This document shows, one piece after another, positions 41,121-49,614 of a stretch of 64,000 bases of DNA; position 1 is the stretch's first letter; every line of letters begins with the position of its first letter. This DNA is from Curvibacter sp. (GTDB lineage: Bacteria; Pseudomonadota; Gammaproteobacteria; Burkholderiales; Burkholderiaceae_C). The notes beneath the pieces are model-generated. The model worked only from the letters and a program-made list of their open reading frames with translations. It was not told the DNA's origin and did no database searches. The position numbers and the translations under genes are program-made. The stretch lies in assembly GCA_020621965.1 (NCBI GenBank), contig JAHRYV010000015.1, forward strand, positions 1 to 64,000, given 5' to 3'.

Positions 41121-41843
41121 GTGAAATGCTGGGCGTCTAGCCTCGGCGATTGTGCTGATGGCATGTCCCGAGAGCACTACGTGAGCGATGGCATATTTGA
41201 CGGCGAGTCAATAACCGCGTTTGGTTTGGAATGGTGCCGAGATGAACCACGCACCATCTCGTTGAAGAGTGCGGTCGCGAAGATACTTTGTGCAAAGCAC
41301 AACTCCGCGCTATCCGACTTCGATGGTGAGGCTGCAAGACTTTCAAAGTTCTTGGTGTCGGAGGTCTATCGCCAGCCAACCGTCGAAGCCAGAGTCAAGA
41401 TCAACGGGCGCCTCTTGGAGAAGTGGGCCCTAAAGACGTTCTTCAATCTTGGCTACCTTCGCGCGCTCCATCGAGAGCAGCCCAATGCCATAGAGCCACC
41501 CGACTCTCTCATTCGCTACCTCTACTGCAATGCAGACATTCGAGATGGCATTGGTCTGTACCACGTCTCACACTCCATCGGAGCAAGCAGCCTAGAAGCG
41601 GGCGTGTCATGGAACGTCATTCGCACGATCGACCAACCAAATCAAGTTGTTGGCCTTACGTTTGTCTTCTATGGCGTTCGCTTCGCAGTAATCACCGAAC
41701 CGGTTCGCGCAGAAGGCAAGATACAGAGCATGGGATTGGTCGGCGAGTTCGACTTCTCGAAAAGTGAAGTCGCCTATAGGCCAACAAGTATCTCATTCCT
41801 CGGCTTGAGCGCTGCAAAAAAAAGCATCGAGTTGGAGTGGTGA
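41121..41843 (+). CDS. Cassette-borne HNH-like/treble-clef protein (240 aa)
   Basis: Starting at GTG 41121, the protein reads MKCWASSLGDCADGMSREHY with the following VSDGIFDG, and later KILCAKHNSALSDFD. The C-x7-C...EH...C-x2-HN pattern is that of small HNH or treble-clef nucleases found in phages and cassettes. The remaining residues are a mixed domain of unknown role with LEKWALKTFFNLGYLRAL. The proposed GTG keeps the first Cys pair; an ATG at 41163 would lose it. Enzymatic activity is a motif-based guess. Confidence 0.65.
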   Translation: MKCWASSLGDCADGMSREHYVSDGIFDGESITAFGLEWCRDEPRTISLKSAVAKILCAKHNSALSDFDGEAARLSKFLVSEVYRQPTVEARVKINGRLLEKWALKTFFNLGYLRALHREQPNAIEPPDSLIRYLYCNADIRDGIGLYHVSHSIGASSLEAGVSWNVIRTIDQPNQVVGLTFVFYGVRFAVITEPVRAEGKIQSMGLVGEFDFSKSEVAYRPTSISFLGLSAAKKSIELEW

Positions 41844-41844
41844 T

Positions 41845-41913
41845 GCCCACCCCTTCCATCGAGAGGACTCGCCCCGACAAGCCGGATCGAGCCTCTCATG
41901 TCAAACGTTGAAC
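41845..41913 (+). other. attC recombination site (69 bp)
   Basis: Outer cores GCCCACC (41845-41851; one mismatch to RYYYAAC) and GTTGAAC (41907-41913; exact). The interior contains ATCGAGAGG...GATCGAGCCTCTC inverted segments and the inner TCAAACGTTGAAC box. It starts 1 bp after the stop codon of the HNH-like gene. Confidence 0.72.
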
Positions 41914-42035
41914 GTCCGCTTTCCACATCTGCGATCGTCCGTAACCGGTCGAACGCTGAAGCAGAAAACTGACGGGAATATCGAACAGTCTCTCGCCCAG
42001 CTCGCTAGACTTGATGGCAGGAACGAGTCGAGATC

Positions 42036-42311
42036 ATGAGCCACCTTTCCCTCCCTCCAATGCAGTCCGAGCTCGACGCCCTGCGCCGCGGCACCATCAG
42101 CCCGGCCGCTTTCAGCCGCCACGCCCGCGCGCAGACCGAGCTGCTGGCGGCCTTGCCGCCGCGTTATGCCGAGGTGTTACACAGCCTGCTGGACCGGATG
42201 GAATCCAGCGCCCTGTTTGCCGAGGAAAGCTGCTCCTTCAGCCAGACCGAACTGCTGGACAACCTGCAGCTCTGGCTGAACAAGGCGGCGCAACAGCTGA
42301 AGCCCGCATAA
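42036..42311 (+). CDS. Small helical protein upstream of the globin gene (91 aa)
   Basis: MSHLSLPPMQSELDALRRGT... a soluble, all-helical protein with LLAALPPRYAEVLHSLLDRM and one Cys (EESCSFSQTELL). No family recognised, although its place in front of the globin-nnrS-nsrR block makes a link to nitric oxide metabolism possible. It ends 48 bp before the NsrR-like operator, so transcription of the globin operon can start after it. Confidence 0.68.
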   Translation: MSHLSLPPMQSELDALRRGTISPAAFSRHARAQTELLAALPPRYAEVLHSLLDRMESSALFAEESCSFSQTELLDNLQLWLNKAAQQLKPA

Positions 42312-42358
42312 CCCTGACGGCGGCACGCCCACGCTGGCGGACCCGATGGTTTGGTTAT

Positions 42359-42381
42359 AAGATGCACATAGCCTGAATCTT
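42359..42381 (+). promoter_or_regulatory. NsrR-like operator overlapping a -10 element
   Basis: AAGATGCAC-ATAGC-CTGAATCTT: a 9+5+9 inverted repeat matching the proteobacterial NsrR consensus (AAGATGCAT-N5-ATGCATCTT) at 15 of 18 half-site positions. A TATAAG -10-like hexamer (42356-42361) overlaps its left end. The nsrR gene itself is 1.7 kb downstream. Repression of globin-nnrS, relieved by NO, is the natural reading. Confidence 0.62.
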
Positions 42382-42392
42382 TGAGAATTGCC

Positions 42393-42803
42393 ATGCCTGA
42401 CCCGCAGCTGTGCCGCGAAGAAGAAGTCACCGAAATGGTGCAGCGCTTCTACGCCCGTGTGCGCTGCGACGCGCGGCTGGGCCCCATCTTCAACAGCCGC
42501 ATCCATGACTGGCCGGCCCACGAGGCCAAGCTGTGCGACTTCTGGTCCTCGGCGCTGCGCGGCACGCGGCGCTTTCGCGGCATGCCCATGCCGGTGCACG
42601 CCGCCCTGCCCGGCCTGAGCGCCGAGCTGTTCGGCCACTGGCTGCAACTGTTCGACCAGACCCTGGCGACCCTGCCCAATGCGGCGCTGCGTGCGCGCGC
42701 CGGCGAGCTGGCGCACCGCATCGCCGACAGCCTGTGGTACGGCTACCAACTGGCCAACCCTGCGCCCGAGTCGCCGGCCGCTGTCGAGACCTTGACGTCA
42801 TGA
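42393..42803 (+). CDS. Group III truncated hemoglobin
   Basis: A 136-residue globin (trHb3 type). It shows EEEVTEMVQRFYARVRCDAR at the A/B helices, LGPIFNSRIHDW and the aromatic KLCDFWSSALRGTRRFRGMP, with proximal-region HAALPGLSAELFGHWLQLF. Group III globins are commonly tied to NO or nitrite detoxification. The ATG at 42393 is 11 bp after the NsrR-like operator. The stop overlaps the nnrS start (ATGA). Confidence 0.9.
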   Translation: MPDPQLCREEEVTEMVQRFYARVRCDARLGPIFNSRIHDWPAHEAKLCDFWSSALRGTRRFRGMPMPVHAALPGLSAELFGHWLQLFDQTLATLPNAALRARAGELAHRIADSLWYGYQLANPAPESPAAVETLTS

Positions 42804-44026
42804 GCACGCTGCTGCAGATCGACGAGCCGGCGGCGCGCCCTCGCGTGGCGCCCTCGCTGCACGCCTTCCTGGAAATGGGCTTTCGCCCGCTTTACCTGGC
42901 CGGCACCGGCTGGGCTTTGATCGCCGTGGCGCTGTGGATCTTTGCCCCGCAATGGCTGCAGGCGCCGCTGGGCGGCGTGGCCTGGCATGCGCACGAGATG
43001 ATGTGGGGTTTCGTGGCCACCATTGCCGTGGGTTTTCTGGTGACCGCCGGTGCCAACTGGACCGGCGTCAACCCGATGCCGCGTGGCCTGCTGCTGGCCG
43101 CCTGCGGGCTGTGGCTGGCGGCGCGCCTGGCGCTGCTCTGGCCCGGGCTCACCGGGTTCTGGCTCGGCTTCGGCGCCGAGGCGGCCTTCTTCCTGCTGGC
43201 CGCCGGCGCCATGGCGCGCGCGGTCTACGGCACGCGCAACCGGCGCAACTACGCCGTGCCGCTGCTGTTGCTGGGCCTCGGCATCACCGACGTGCTCTAC
43301 CTGCTGGCGGCCCTGAACGGCGACTACGGCGTGCTGATGCAGCGCTTCAATGCCGGCCTGCTGTGCATGGCGGTGATCGCCCTGCTGGTGGCGCGGCGCG
43401 TGATTCCCTTCTTCGCCATGCGCGCCGTGCCCGGCCTGCAGATCCCGATGCATGTGCGCAGCAGCTGGGTGCAGCTGGTCGCCGGCACGCTGGCGGTTCT
43501 GTTCGTGTTGCTGCAGTGGCCCGTGCCGCAGGCGCTGGCCCTGGCGCTGGCCGGCGCGCTGCCGCTGTGGCAGCTGCTGAGCTGGAAGCCGCTGGTGGTG
43601 CGGCGCCAGCCCCTGCTGTGGATCCTGTACGCGGGTTACGCCGGCCTGGGCGCCGGCCTGCTGCTGGCGGCGGCCCAGGCCGCCGGCGCGCCGCTGCGCA
43701 ACGCCGTGCACGTGCACGTGATCGCCATGGGCGGCTTCTCGGTGCTCATCATCGGCATGGTCACACGCACGGCGCTGGGCCACCTGGGCCGGCCGCTGGC
43801 CACCGACCGCAGCATGGTGGCCAGCTATGCCCTGGTGCTGGTCGCGGTGGCGCTGCGCCTGGGCGCACTGCATCCCTCTGCCCTCGGCCCGGTGCTGCTG
43901 CAGGGCTCGGCCCTGGCCTGGATCACCGCCCTGGCCTTGTACCTGTGGCGCTTCTTTCCCTGGATGGTCCGGCCGCGGCCGGACCAGAAACCGACCGCGG
44001 TCCCCGTCAACCCGCTCAAGAAGTGA
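42800..44026 (+). CDS. nnrS: NnrS family heme/copper membrane protein, copy 2
   Basis: A 408-residue protein with about 12 membrane segments. It has the classical N-terminus FLEMGFRPLYLAGTGWALIA, WHAHEMMWGFVATIAVGFLV (His pairs for heme), ARRVIPFFAMRAVPG and VHVIAMGGFSVLIIGMVTR. It is closer to canonical NnrS than the copy at 5490, which diverges at the N-terminus. Coupled with the globin gene by ATGA. Confidence 0.94.
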   Translation: MSTLLQIDEPAARPRVAPSLHAFLEMGFRPLYLAGTGWALIAVALWIFAPQWLQAPLGGVAWHAHEMMWGFVATIAVGFLVTAGANWTGVNPMPRGLLLAACGLWLAARLALLWPGLTGFWLGFGAEAAFFLLAAGAMARAVYGTRNRRNYAVPLLLLGLGITDVLYLLAALNGDYGVLMQRFNAGLLCMAVIALLVARRVIPFFAMRAVPGLQIPMHVRSSWVQLVAGTLAVLFVLLQWPVPQALALALAGALPLWQLLSWKPLVVRRQPLLWILYAGYAGLGAGLLLAAAQAAGAPLRNAVHVHVIAMGGFSVLIIGMVTRTALGHLGRPLATDRSMVASYALVLVAVALRLGALHPSALGPVLLQGSALAWITALALYLWRFFPWMVRPRPDQKPTAVPVNPLKK

Positions 44027-44087
44027 GGCAAAACCCATGGAAACCGACACCCGGCCCGGTACCCTCCTGGCCTGAGACAATACGGCC

Positions 44088-44537
44088 ATGAGACTTACCA
44101 GCATGACCGATTACGCGCTGCGCCTGCTGATGTATCTGGCGCAGCATCCCGAGCGCCTGTGCACCATCGCCGAGGTCGCCGGGGCCCACGCCATTTCCGA
44201 GGCGCACCTGATGAAAATCACCCACCAGCTGGCCCTGGCCGGCTGGATCGAGACCGTGCGCGGCAAGGGTGGCGGCATGCACCTGGCCGCGCCGCCCGAG
44301 GCCATCAACCTGGGCGGGGTGGTGCGCAGCATGGAAAGCGACTTCCAGCTGGTCGAGTGCTTCGGCCCGGCCAATGAGTGCCGCATCACCAGCCAGTGTC
44401 AGCTCACTTCGGTGCTGCAGGGCGCCCTGGATGGATTCCTGCAACACCTGGACCGCCACACCCTGGCCGATCTGCTGCCGCCGCGCCCCGCGGTGACCAA
44501 GACCCGCCGGCGCACCGTGACCATCAAGGCCGGCTGA
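44088..44537 (+). CDS. nsrR: Rrf2-family nitric oxide-sensing repressor NsrR
   Basis: A 149-residue winged-helix repressor. N-terminal RLTSMTDYALRLLMYLAQHP is the Rrf2 DNA-binding start. Three Cys (91, 98, 104) in LVECFGPANECRITSQCQL match the NsrR ligand pattern for a 4Fe-4S cluster that reacts with NO. Downstream of nnrS by 61 bp and likely autoregulated as part of the module. Confidence 0.94.
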   Translation: MRLTSMTDYALRLLMYLAQHPERLCTIAEVAGAHAISEAHLMKITHQLALAGWIETVRGKGGGMHLAAPPEAINLGGVVRSMESDFQLVECFGPANECRITSQCQLTSVLQGALDGFLQHLDRHTLADLLPPRPAVTKTRRRTVTIKAG

Positions 44538-44590
44538 GCCCCAGCGCCACACCGCCGCCGTCGCGATGACAGGCGGCCAAATGGCCTATA

Positions 44591-44613
44591 AAGATGCATG
44601 GGCCGGGAGCATC
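44591..44613 (+). promoter_or_regulatory. Possible NsrR-like half operator before iorA
   Basis: AAGATGCAT (44591-44599) matches the NsrR half-site perfectly, with GCATC (44609-44613) as a displaced second arm. The overall spacing (GATGC-N11-GCATC) is two bases longer than expected, so binding is uncertain. A TATAAA hexamer just upstream (44587-44592) may be the -10 of the iorA promoter. Confidence 0.35.
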
Positions 44614-44648
44614 CCGGCCTCGTTGCCTACCCCCCGAGGAGACCAGAC

Positions 44649-45152
44649 ATGACAGAACTCAATGTCAACGGCGAGGACGTGGACGTCGATGCCGAGCCCA
44701 AAACCCCGCTGCTGTGGGTGCTGCGCGAGCAGCTCAACCTCACCGGCACCAAATACGGCTGCGGCATCGCGGCCTGCGGCGCCTGCACCGTGCATGTGGA
44801 CGGCGCCCCGGTGCGCAGCTGCGTGCGGCCGCTGTCCTCGCTCACGCCCGAGCAGAAGATCGTCACCATCGAAGGCCTGTCGCGCAACGGCACGCACCCG
44901 GTGCAGCGCGCCTGGCGTGCGCTGGACGTGCCGCAGTGCGGCTTCTGTCAGAGCGGCATGATCATGACGGTCTCCGCCCTGCTGCGCTACATCCCCAACC
45001 CCACCGACGCCGAGCTCGACGCCGCCGTCGGCAACATCTGCCGCTGCGGCACCTACAACCGCGTGCGCGCCGCCATTCGCATGGTGGTGCAGGGCCAGGT
45101 GCCGCGCAGCGCCGAGCGGTCGGCCGAACACGACGAAGGGAGCGCCGCATGA
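44649..45152 (+). CDS. iorA: Isoquinoline 1-oxidoreductase-type (2Fe-2S) small subunit
   Basis: A 167-residue iron-sulfur subunit of a molybdenum hydroxylase. The plant-type cluster motif is [19 protein letters not shown] with a later Cys (RSCVRPL), and the second cluster has [10 protein letters not shown]...[15 protein letters not shown]. The start at 44649 has GAGGAGA upstream and gives normal length. It overlaps the large subunit by ATGA. Substrates are N-heterocycles or aldehydes; not known here. Confidence 0.9.
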   Translation: MTELNVNGEDVDVDAEPKTPLLWVLREQLNLTGTKYGCGIAACGACTVHVDGAPVRSCVRPLSSLTPEQKIVTIEGLSRNGTHPVQRAWRALDVPQCGFCQSGMIMTVSALLRYIPNPTDAELDAAVGNICRCGTYNRVRAAIRMVVQGQVPRSAERSAEHDEGSAA

Positions 45153-47341
45153 GCCACGACCTGAACCCCGGCCTCTCGCGCCGCGGCTTCCTGGCCACCA
45201 CGGGTGCCGCCGCCGGCGGCCTGATGGTGAGCTTTCACGTGCCGCTGGCGCAGGCCCAGACCAGCGCGGTGCGCGCCGGCACGCCCGAAGTCAACGCCTG
45301 GGTGGTGATCAAACCCGATGACACCGTGGTGATCCGCATCGCCCGCTCCGAGATGGGCCAGGGCACGCTGACCGGCCTGGCCCAGCTGGTGGCCGAAGAG
45401 CTGGAGTGCAGCTGGGCGCGCGTGACCACCGAATACCCGACCCCGGGCCAGAGCCTGGCGCGCGACCGGGCCTGGGGCAGCTTCGCCACCGGCGGCAGCC
45501 GCGGCATCCGCGAGTCGCACGAGTACGTGCGCAAGGGCGGCGCCACCGCCCGCATGCTGCTGGTGCAGGCCGCCGCCGAAGGCTGGGGCGTGCCGGTGGC
45601 CGAGTGCAGCGTGGCCAGCGGCGTCATCTCGCACGCGCCCAGCGGGCGCAAGACCCTGTTCGGCCGCGTGGCCGCCGCCGCCGCCCGACTCACACCGCCC
45701 GATCCGGCCAGCATCGTGCTCAAGGACCCGTCCACCTGGAAGATCGCCGGCAAGCGGCTGGCCAGGCTGGACACGTTCAAGAAAACCACCGGTGCGCAGG
45801 ACTACGGCATCGACCTGACGCTGCCGGGCATGCTCAACGCCGCCATCAAGGACTGCCCGGTCTTCGGCGGCACGGTGAAGAGCTTCAAGGCCGCCACCAT
45901 CCTGCGCCGGCGCGGCGTGAAGAAGGTGGTGCAGGTCGGCCCCAGCGCCGTGGCCGTGGTGGCCGACACCTGGTGGCGCGCCAAGAGCGCGCTCGACGCC
46001 CTACCCATCGAGTGGGACCTGGGCCCCAACGCCACCATCGCGCAGGCCGACATCCGGCAGACCCTGCAGGGCGGGCTGGAGGGCGAGGCCACGGCGGTGG
46101 GCAACAGCCAGGGTGATGCGGCCGCGGCCATTTCCGGCGCCGCGCGCAAGATCGAGGCGGTCTACAGCTACCCCTACCAGAACCACGCCACCCTGGAGCC
46201 CATGAACGCCACGGCGCGCTGGACGCCCCAGCGCTGCGAGGTCTGGGTGCCGACGCAGAACGGCGAGGCCGCGCTGGAGGCCGCCGCCGAGGCCGCCGGC
46301 CTGCCGCCGGCGCAGTGCGAGGTCTACAAGCAGTACCTGGGCGGCGGCTTCGGCCGGCGCGGCCGCAACGACTTCGTCACCCAGGCGGTGCAGATCGCCA
46401 AGGCCATGCCGGGCACGCCGATCAAGCTGATCTGGTCGCGCGAAGAGGACATGCAACACGGCTTCTACCACCCGATCACGCAGTGCAAACTCACGGCCGG
46501 GCTGGACGCGAACGGCAATATCGAAGGCCTGCACATGCGCATCTCGGGCCAGTCCATCCTGGCCACGGTGGCGCCGCAGGCCATGAAGGACGGCAAGGAC
46601 ATGCTGGTGTTCCAGGGCCTGGCCGCCTCCGGCCCCGAGGCGTCGCTGGGCTACACCATCCCCCACCTGCTGATCGACCACGCCATGCGCAACCCGCATG
46701 TGCCCGCCGGCTTCTGGCGCGGCGTGAACCTGAACCAGAACACGCTCTACCTGGAGTGTTTCATCGACGAGATCGCCCACGCCAGCGGCCAGGACCCGCT
46801 GGCCCTGCGCCGCAAGCTCATGGTCAATCACCCCAAGCACCTGGCCGTGCTGGAGGCCGTGGCCCGGCGCGCCGGCTGGGGTACCCCCGCGCCGACCGGT
46901 GTGTTTCGCGGCCTGGCGCAGACCATGGGCTTCGGCAGCTACGTGGCGGCCTGCGCCGAGGTTTCGGTCAGTGCCGAGGGCAAGCTCAAGATCCACCGCA
47001 TCGTGGCCGCCACCGATCCGGGCCACGCCGTCAACCCGCAGCAGATCGAGGCCCAGGTCGAAGGCTCCTTCGCCTACGGCCTGTCGGCCGCGCTGTTCGG
47101 CGAGATCACCATCAAGGACGGCGCCGTCGAGCAGGGCAACTTCGACAGCTACCCGGTGATGCGTCTGGCCGACATGCCGGCGGTGGAGACCATCGTCATG
47201 CCCTCGGGCGGTTTCTGGGGCGGCGTGGGTGAACCCACCATTGCCGTGGCCGCGCCGGCGGTGCTCAACGCCATCTTTGCCGCCACCGGCAAGCGCATCC
47301 GCGAACTGCCGCTGCGCAAACAGGACCTGAAACGGGCCTGA
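45149..47341 (+). CDS. iorB: Isoquinoline 1-oxidoreductase-type molybdopterin large subunit
   Basis: A 730-residue molybdenum hydroxylase subunit. It has a twin-arginine signal [18 protein letters not shown], so the complex is exported folded. Motifs: [45 protein letters not shown] and [19 protein letters not shown] with the C-terminal catalytic Glu (GVGEP). This matches the IorB/aldehyde dehydrogenase family that lacks a separate FAD subunit and donates electrons to cytochromes. A hairpin terminator follows. Confidence 0.92.
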   Translation: MSHDLNPGLSRRGFLATTGAAAGGLMVSFHVPLAQAQTSAVRAGTPEVNAWVVIKPDDTVVIRIARSEMGQGTLTGLAQLVAEELECSWARVTTEYPTPGQSLARDRAWGSFATGGSRGIRESHEYVRKGGATARMLLVQAAAEGWGVPVAECSVASGVISHAPSGRKTLFGRVAAAAARLTPPDPASIVLKDPSTWKIAGKRLARLDTFKKTTGAQDYGIDLTLPGMLNAAIKDCPVFGGTVKSFKAATILRRRGVKKVVQVGPSAVAVVADTWWRAKSALDALPIEWDLGPNATIAQADIRQTLQGGLEGEATAVGNSQGDAAAAISGAARKIEAVYSYPYQNHATLEPMNATARWTPQRCEVWVPTQNGEAALEAAAEAAGLPPAQCEVYKQYLGGGFGRRGRNDFVTQAVQIAKAMPGTPIKLIWSREEDMQHGFYHPITQCKLTAGLDANGNIEGLHMRISGQSILATVAPQAMKDGKDMLVFQGLAASGPEASLGYTIPHLLIDHAMRNPHVPAGFWRGVNLNQNTLYLECFIDEIAHASGQDPLALRRKLMVNHPKHLAVLEAVARRAGWGTPAPTGVFRGLAQTMGFGSYVAACAEVSVSAEGKLKIHRIVAATDPGHAVNPQQIEAQVEGSFAYGLSAALFGEITIKDGAVEQGNFDSYPVMRLADMPAVETIVMPSGGFWGGVGEPTIAVAAPAVLNAIFAATGKRIRELPLRKQDLKRA

Positions 47342-47361
47342 GGCCGCCGCGATAGACCCTG

Positions 47362-47397
47362 CGCCTTTTCCGGCTGATCTGCGGCCCGGAAAAGGCG
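47362..47397 (+). terminator. 12-bp perfect stem downstream of iorAB
   Basis: CGCCTTTTCCGG (47362-47373) and CCGGAAAAGGCG (47386-47397) are exact reverse complements with a 12-base loop, 20 bp after the iorB stop. Strong hairpin, no T-run on either strand. It separates the ior operon from the copper cluster, so it probably acts as a terminator. Confidence 0.6.
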
Positions 47398-47425
47398 TGC
47401 GGCCCGAAGGCTTTATCATGCGGCC

Positions 47426-47812
47426 ATGCGTTTCCTCGTCCTGGCCCTGATGATCGCCCTGCTGCCCCTGCGCAGCTGGGCCGGCGACGCCATGGCCGTC
47501 GAGGTGGCCGCGCAGGCACTCGGCGGCCCCGCGCCGGCGGGCCAGGCGGCAATGGACGACTGCCACCAGGACCACGGGCAGGCGGCTGGCCATGCCATGG
47601 GCCACGATGGGGCACCCGCCGACACGCAGGATGAACACACCAGCGCCGACTGCGGCACCTGCACCGCCTGCCAGATCTGCCACTCCGTGGCCCTGACGGC
47701 AGTGCTCCCGCAGGCCGTGGCGCCGCTGCTGCCCGCCATCGCCCCCCGCTCCAGCCAGCCGCGTTACGCCAGCGCCGCGCCGGCGCCGGGCTTGAAGCCG
47801 CCCATTTCCTGA
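47426..47812 (+). CDS. Small His/Cys-rich exported protein, CopL-like
   Basis: A 128-residue protein with signal peptide MRFLVLALMIALLPLRSWAG. The mature part has a His/Asp/Met-rich stretch (DDCHQDHGQAAGHAMGHDG) and CGTCTACQICH, fit to bind Cu or other soft metals. It heads the copper gene block, and such genes (CopL/DUF2946 type) often precede copA/B. Family resemblance only. Confidence 0.7.
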   Translation: MRFLVLALMIALLPLRSWAGDAMAVEVAAQALGGPAPAGQAAMDDCHQDHGQAAGHAMGHDGAPADTQDEHTSADCGTCTACQICHSVALTAVLPQAVAPLLPAIAPRSSQPRYASAAPAPGLKPPIS

Positions 47813-47900
47813 CCCTCCCGCCCGTGGTGCGTCCGCCGTCGGCCCGATCGGGGCGTCGGCGCACGCGTGTCCTGCCTTGCAGGCTGTTGAGGAGTCTTTC

Positions 47901-48197
47901 ATGAACAAATATCGATGCGCCTTGCTGGCGCTGGCCCTGCCGCTGCTGGCCGGCGCCCAGAACGTGCCGCAGCAGGCCGCCGCCGCCGTCGCCCCGGGCG
48001 CGGCCGTGCCCCCCGTGCCCTACCAGCCCATGGCCGGCATCGGTGGCCTGGTCAGCGAGCGGGCCGACTGGAAAGCCGCCAACGCCACGGTGGGCCAGTA
48101 CCCGCGTGGCCACCAGGATGTCATCAAGTGGGAAAAGGCACAGGACGCGCCGCCCGCCGCCGCCCCCACGCCCGCCACCCAGGAGCCGGCCCGATGA
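47901..48197 (+). CDS. Small exported Ala/Pro-rich protein (98 aa)
   Basis: Signal peptide MNKYRCALLALALPLLAGAQ. The mature part is Ala/Pro-rich (PQQAAAAVAPGAAVPPVPYQ) with a short central VSERADWKAANATVGQYPRG, probably extended in the periplasm. GAGGAG precedes the ATG. It overlaps the TolC-like gene (ATGA), so it is an accessory of the efflux unit. Homologues occur beside TolC-like genes in copper clusters, but function is unknown. Confidence 0.68.
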   Translation: MNKYRCALLALALPLLAGAQNVPQQAAAAVAPGAAVPPVPYQPMAGIGGLVSERADWKAANATVGQYPRGHQDVIKWEKAQDAPPAAAPTPATQEPAR

Positions 48198-49612
48198 AAC
48201 CCCGGTTCATGAGACGCGGCGCACTGGCGCTGGCCGCGCTGCTGCTGGCCGGCTGCGCCACGCTGGCGCCCGAGCAGAACCTGGCCGACGTGCAGCAGCT
48301 CACCGAAGGCCGCACCGCCGGCGTGCCGGTGCAGCTGCGCCGGCCCGACCCGCAGGCCGAGGCCACCGTGGCCGAGCTGCTGCAGGCACCGCTGACGGCC
48401 GAGAGCGCCGTGCGCATCGCGCTGCTCCACAGCCCGGCGCTGCAGCAGGCGCTCGTCACCCTGGACATCAGCGACGCCCAGCGGGTGCAGGCCGGCCGCG
48501 CGCCCAACCCGCACTTCTCCATCGCCGAGCTGGCCGAGGGCGAGACCCGCGAGATCGAGCGCACACTGCGCTTTGACGTGGTGGGCCTGCTCCTGCTGCC
48601 CTGGAAGAGCCAGTGGCAGGGCCGCCAGCACGAGCTGGCCAAGCTGCAGGCGGCGCAGGACATCGTGCGCCTGGCCACCGAGGTGCGCAAGGCCTGGATC
48701 AACGCCGTCGCCGCCGAGCAGAGCCTGCAGTACCTGCGCGACGTGCAGGCCGCCGCCGAGGCCGGCGCCGAACTGGCGCGGCGCATGACCCGGGTGGGCA
48801 ACTTCAGCCGGCTGCAGCAGGCGCGCGAACAGGTGGTGCTGGCCGATGCCGCCGCGCAGCTGGCGCGGGCGCAGCAGCGCGCCTGGAGCGAGCGCGAGAA
48901 GCTCACCCGCCTGCTGGGCCTGTGGGGCACACAGACGCAGTACACGCTCAGCACCCGCCTGCCGGAGCTGCCGGCGCAGCCGACCGCACTGAACGACGTG
49001 GAAGCGCGCGCGCTGCGCGAACGGCTGGACGTGCGCGCCGCCGTGGCCGAGACCACCTATGTGGCCGACGCGCTGGGCCTGGTCAAGACCACGGGTTACC
49101 TCGACGGCCTGACACTGGCCTACAAGCACAGCAGCACCGTGGATGGCGCCGGCGCCCGCGACGAGAAACACGGCTGGGAACTGGAGCTGCCGTTGCCGAT
49201 CTTCGACTGGGGCGGCGCGCGCAATGCGCGCGCCGAGGCGATCTATCTACAGTCGGCCGTGCGTGTGCGCAACGTAGCCGTGCAGGTGCGCAGCGAGGCG
49301 CGCGAGGCCTACTACGGCTGGCGCACCGCCTGGGACCTGGCGCGCCACTACCGCGAGGAGGTGGTGCCGCTGCGCCGCTACATCAGCGACGAAATGCTGC
49401 TGCGCTACAACGGCATGCTCTCCAGCGTGTGGGACCTGCTGGGCGAGGTCCGCGCCCAGAGCCTGGCCGTGAACCAGGCGCTGGAGGCGCAGCGCGACTT
49501 CTGGCTGGCCGACGCCGACCTGCAACTGACCCTGACCGGCACCTCGCCCGGCGCGCTCACACAGCTGCGCGGCGGCGCTACCGCCGCCGCCCCCGCTTCC
49601 CAAGGACATTGA
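48194..49612 (+). CDS. Outer membrane efflux (TolC family) lipoprotein
   Basis: A 472-residue outer membrane factor: lipobox LLLAGC at Cys17, then two TolC-like repeats with long coiled-coil helices (RNPHFSIAE-like strand APNPHFSIAEL, later LELPLPIFDWGGARNARAEA). It resembles CusC-like heavy metal channels. Its inner-membrane pump partner is not in the window; perhaps encoded elsewhere. Coupled to the previous gene. Confidence 0.85.
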   Translation: MKPRFMRRGALALAALLLAGCATLAPEQNLADVQQLTEGRTAGVPVQLRRPDPQAEATVAELLQAPLTAESAVRIALLHSPALQQALVTLDISDAQRVQAGRAPNPHFSIAELAEGETREIERTLRFDVVGLLLLPWKSQWQGRQHELAKLQAAQDIVRLATEVRKAWINAVAAEQSLQYLRDVQAAAEAGAELARRMTRVGNFSRLQQAREQVVLADAAAQLARAQQRAWSEREKLTRLLGLWGTQTQYTLSTRLPELPAQPTALNDVEARALRERLDVRAAVAETTYVADALGLVKTTGYLDGLTLAYKHSSTVDGAGARDEKHGWELELPLPIFDWGGARNARAEAIYLQSAVRVRNVAVQVRSEAREAYYGWRTAWDLARHYREEVVPLRRYISDEMLLRYNGMLSSVWDLLGEVRAQSLAVNQALEAQRDFWLADADLQLTLTGTSPGALTQLRGGATAAAPASQGH

Positions 49613-49614
49613 CC

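Larger units (their letters stand above)
40834..41913 (+). mobile_element. Second integron-type cassette cluster, two cassettes, no integrase
   Basis: Two plus-strand genes are framed by attC-type cores: GTTAGTC (40834-40840) with GGCTAAC (41040-41046), and GTTGGGC (41093-41099) with GCCCACC (41845-41851). Each pair is reverse-complementary apart from one base. The first start codon lies 4 bases inside the boundary. GC is far lower than the flanks. Opposite orientation and 25 kb from the larger array, so an independent capture event is likely. Confidence 0.75.

Noticed and set aside
42382-42392. FNR box just upstream of the globin gene (TTGAGAATTGCC)
   Set aside because: Only one half resembles the site and the spacing is wrong; the NsrR-like palindrome beside it explains the region better.
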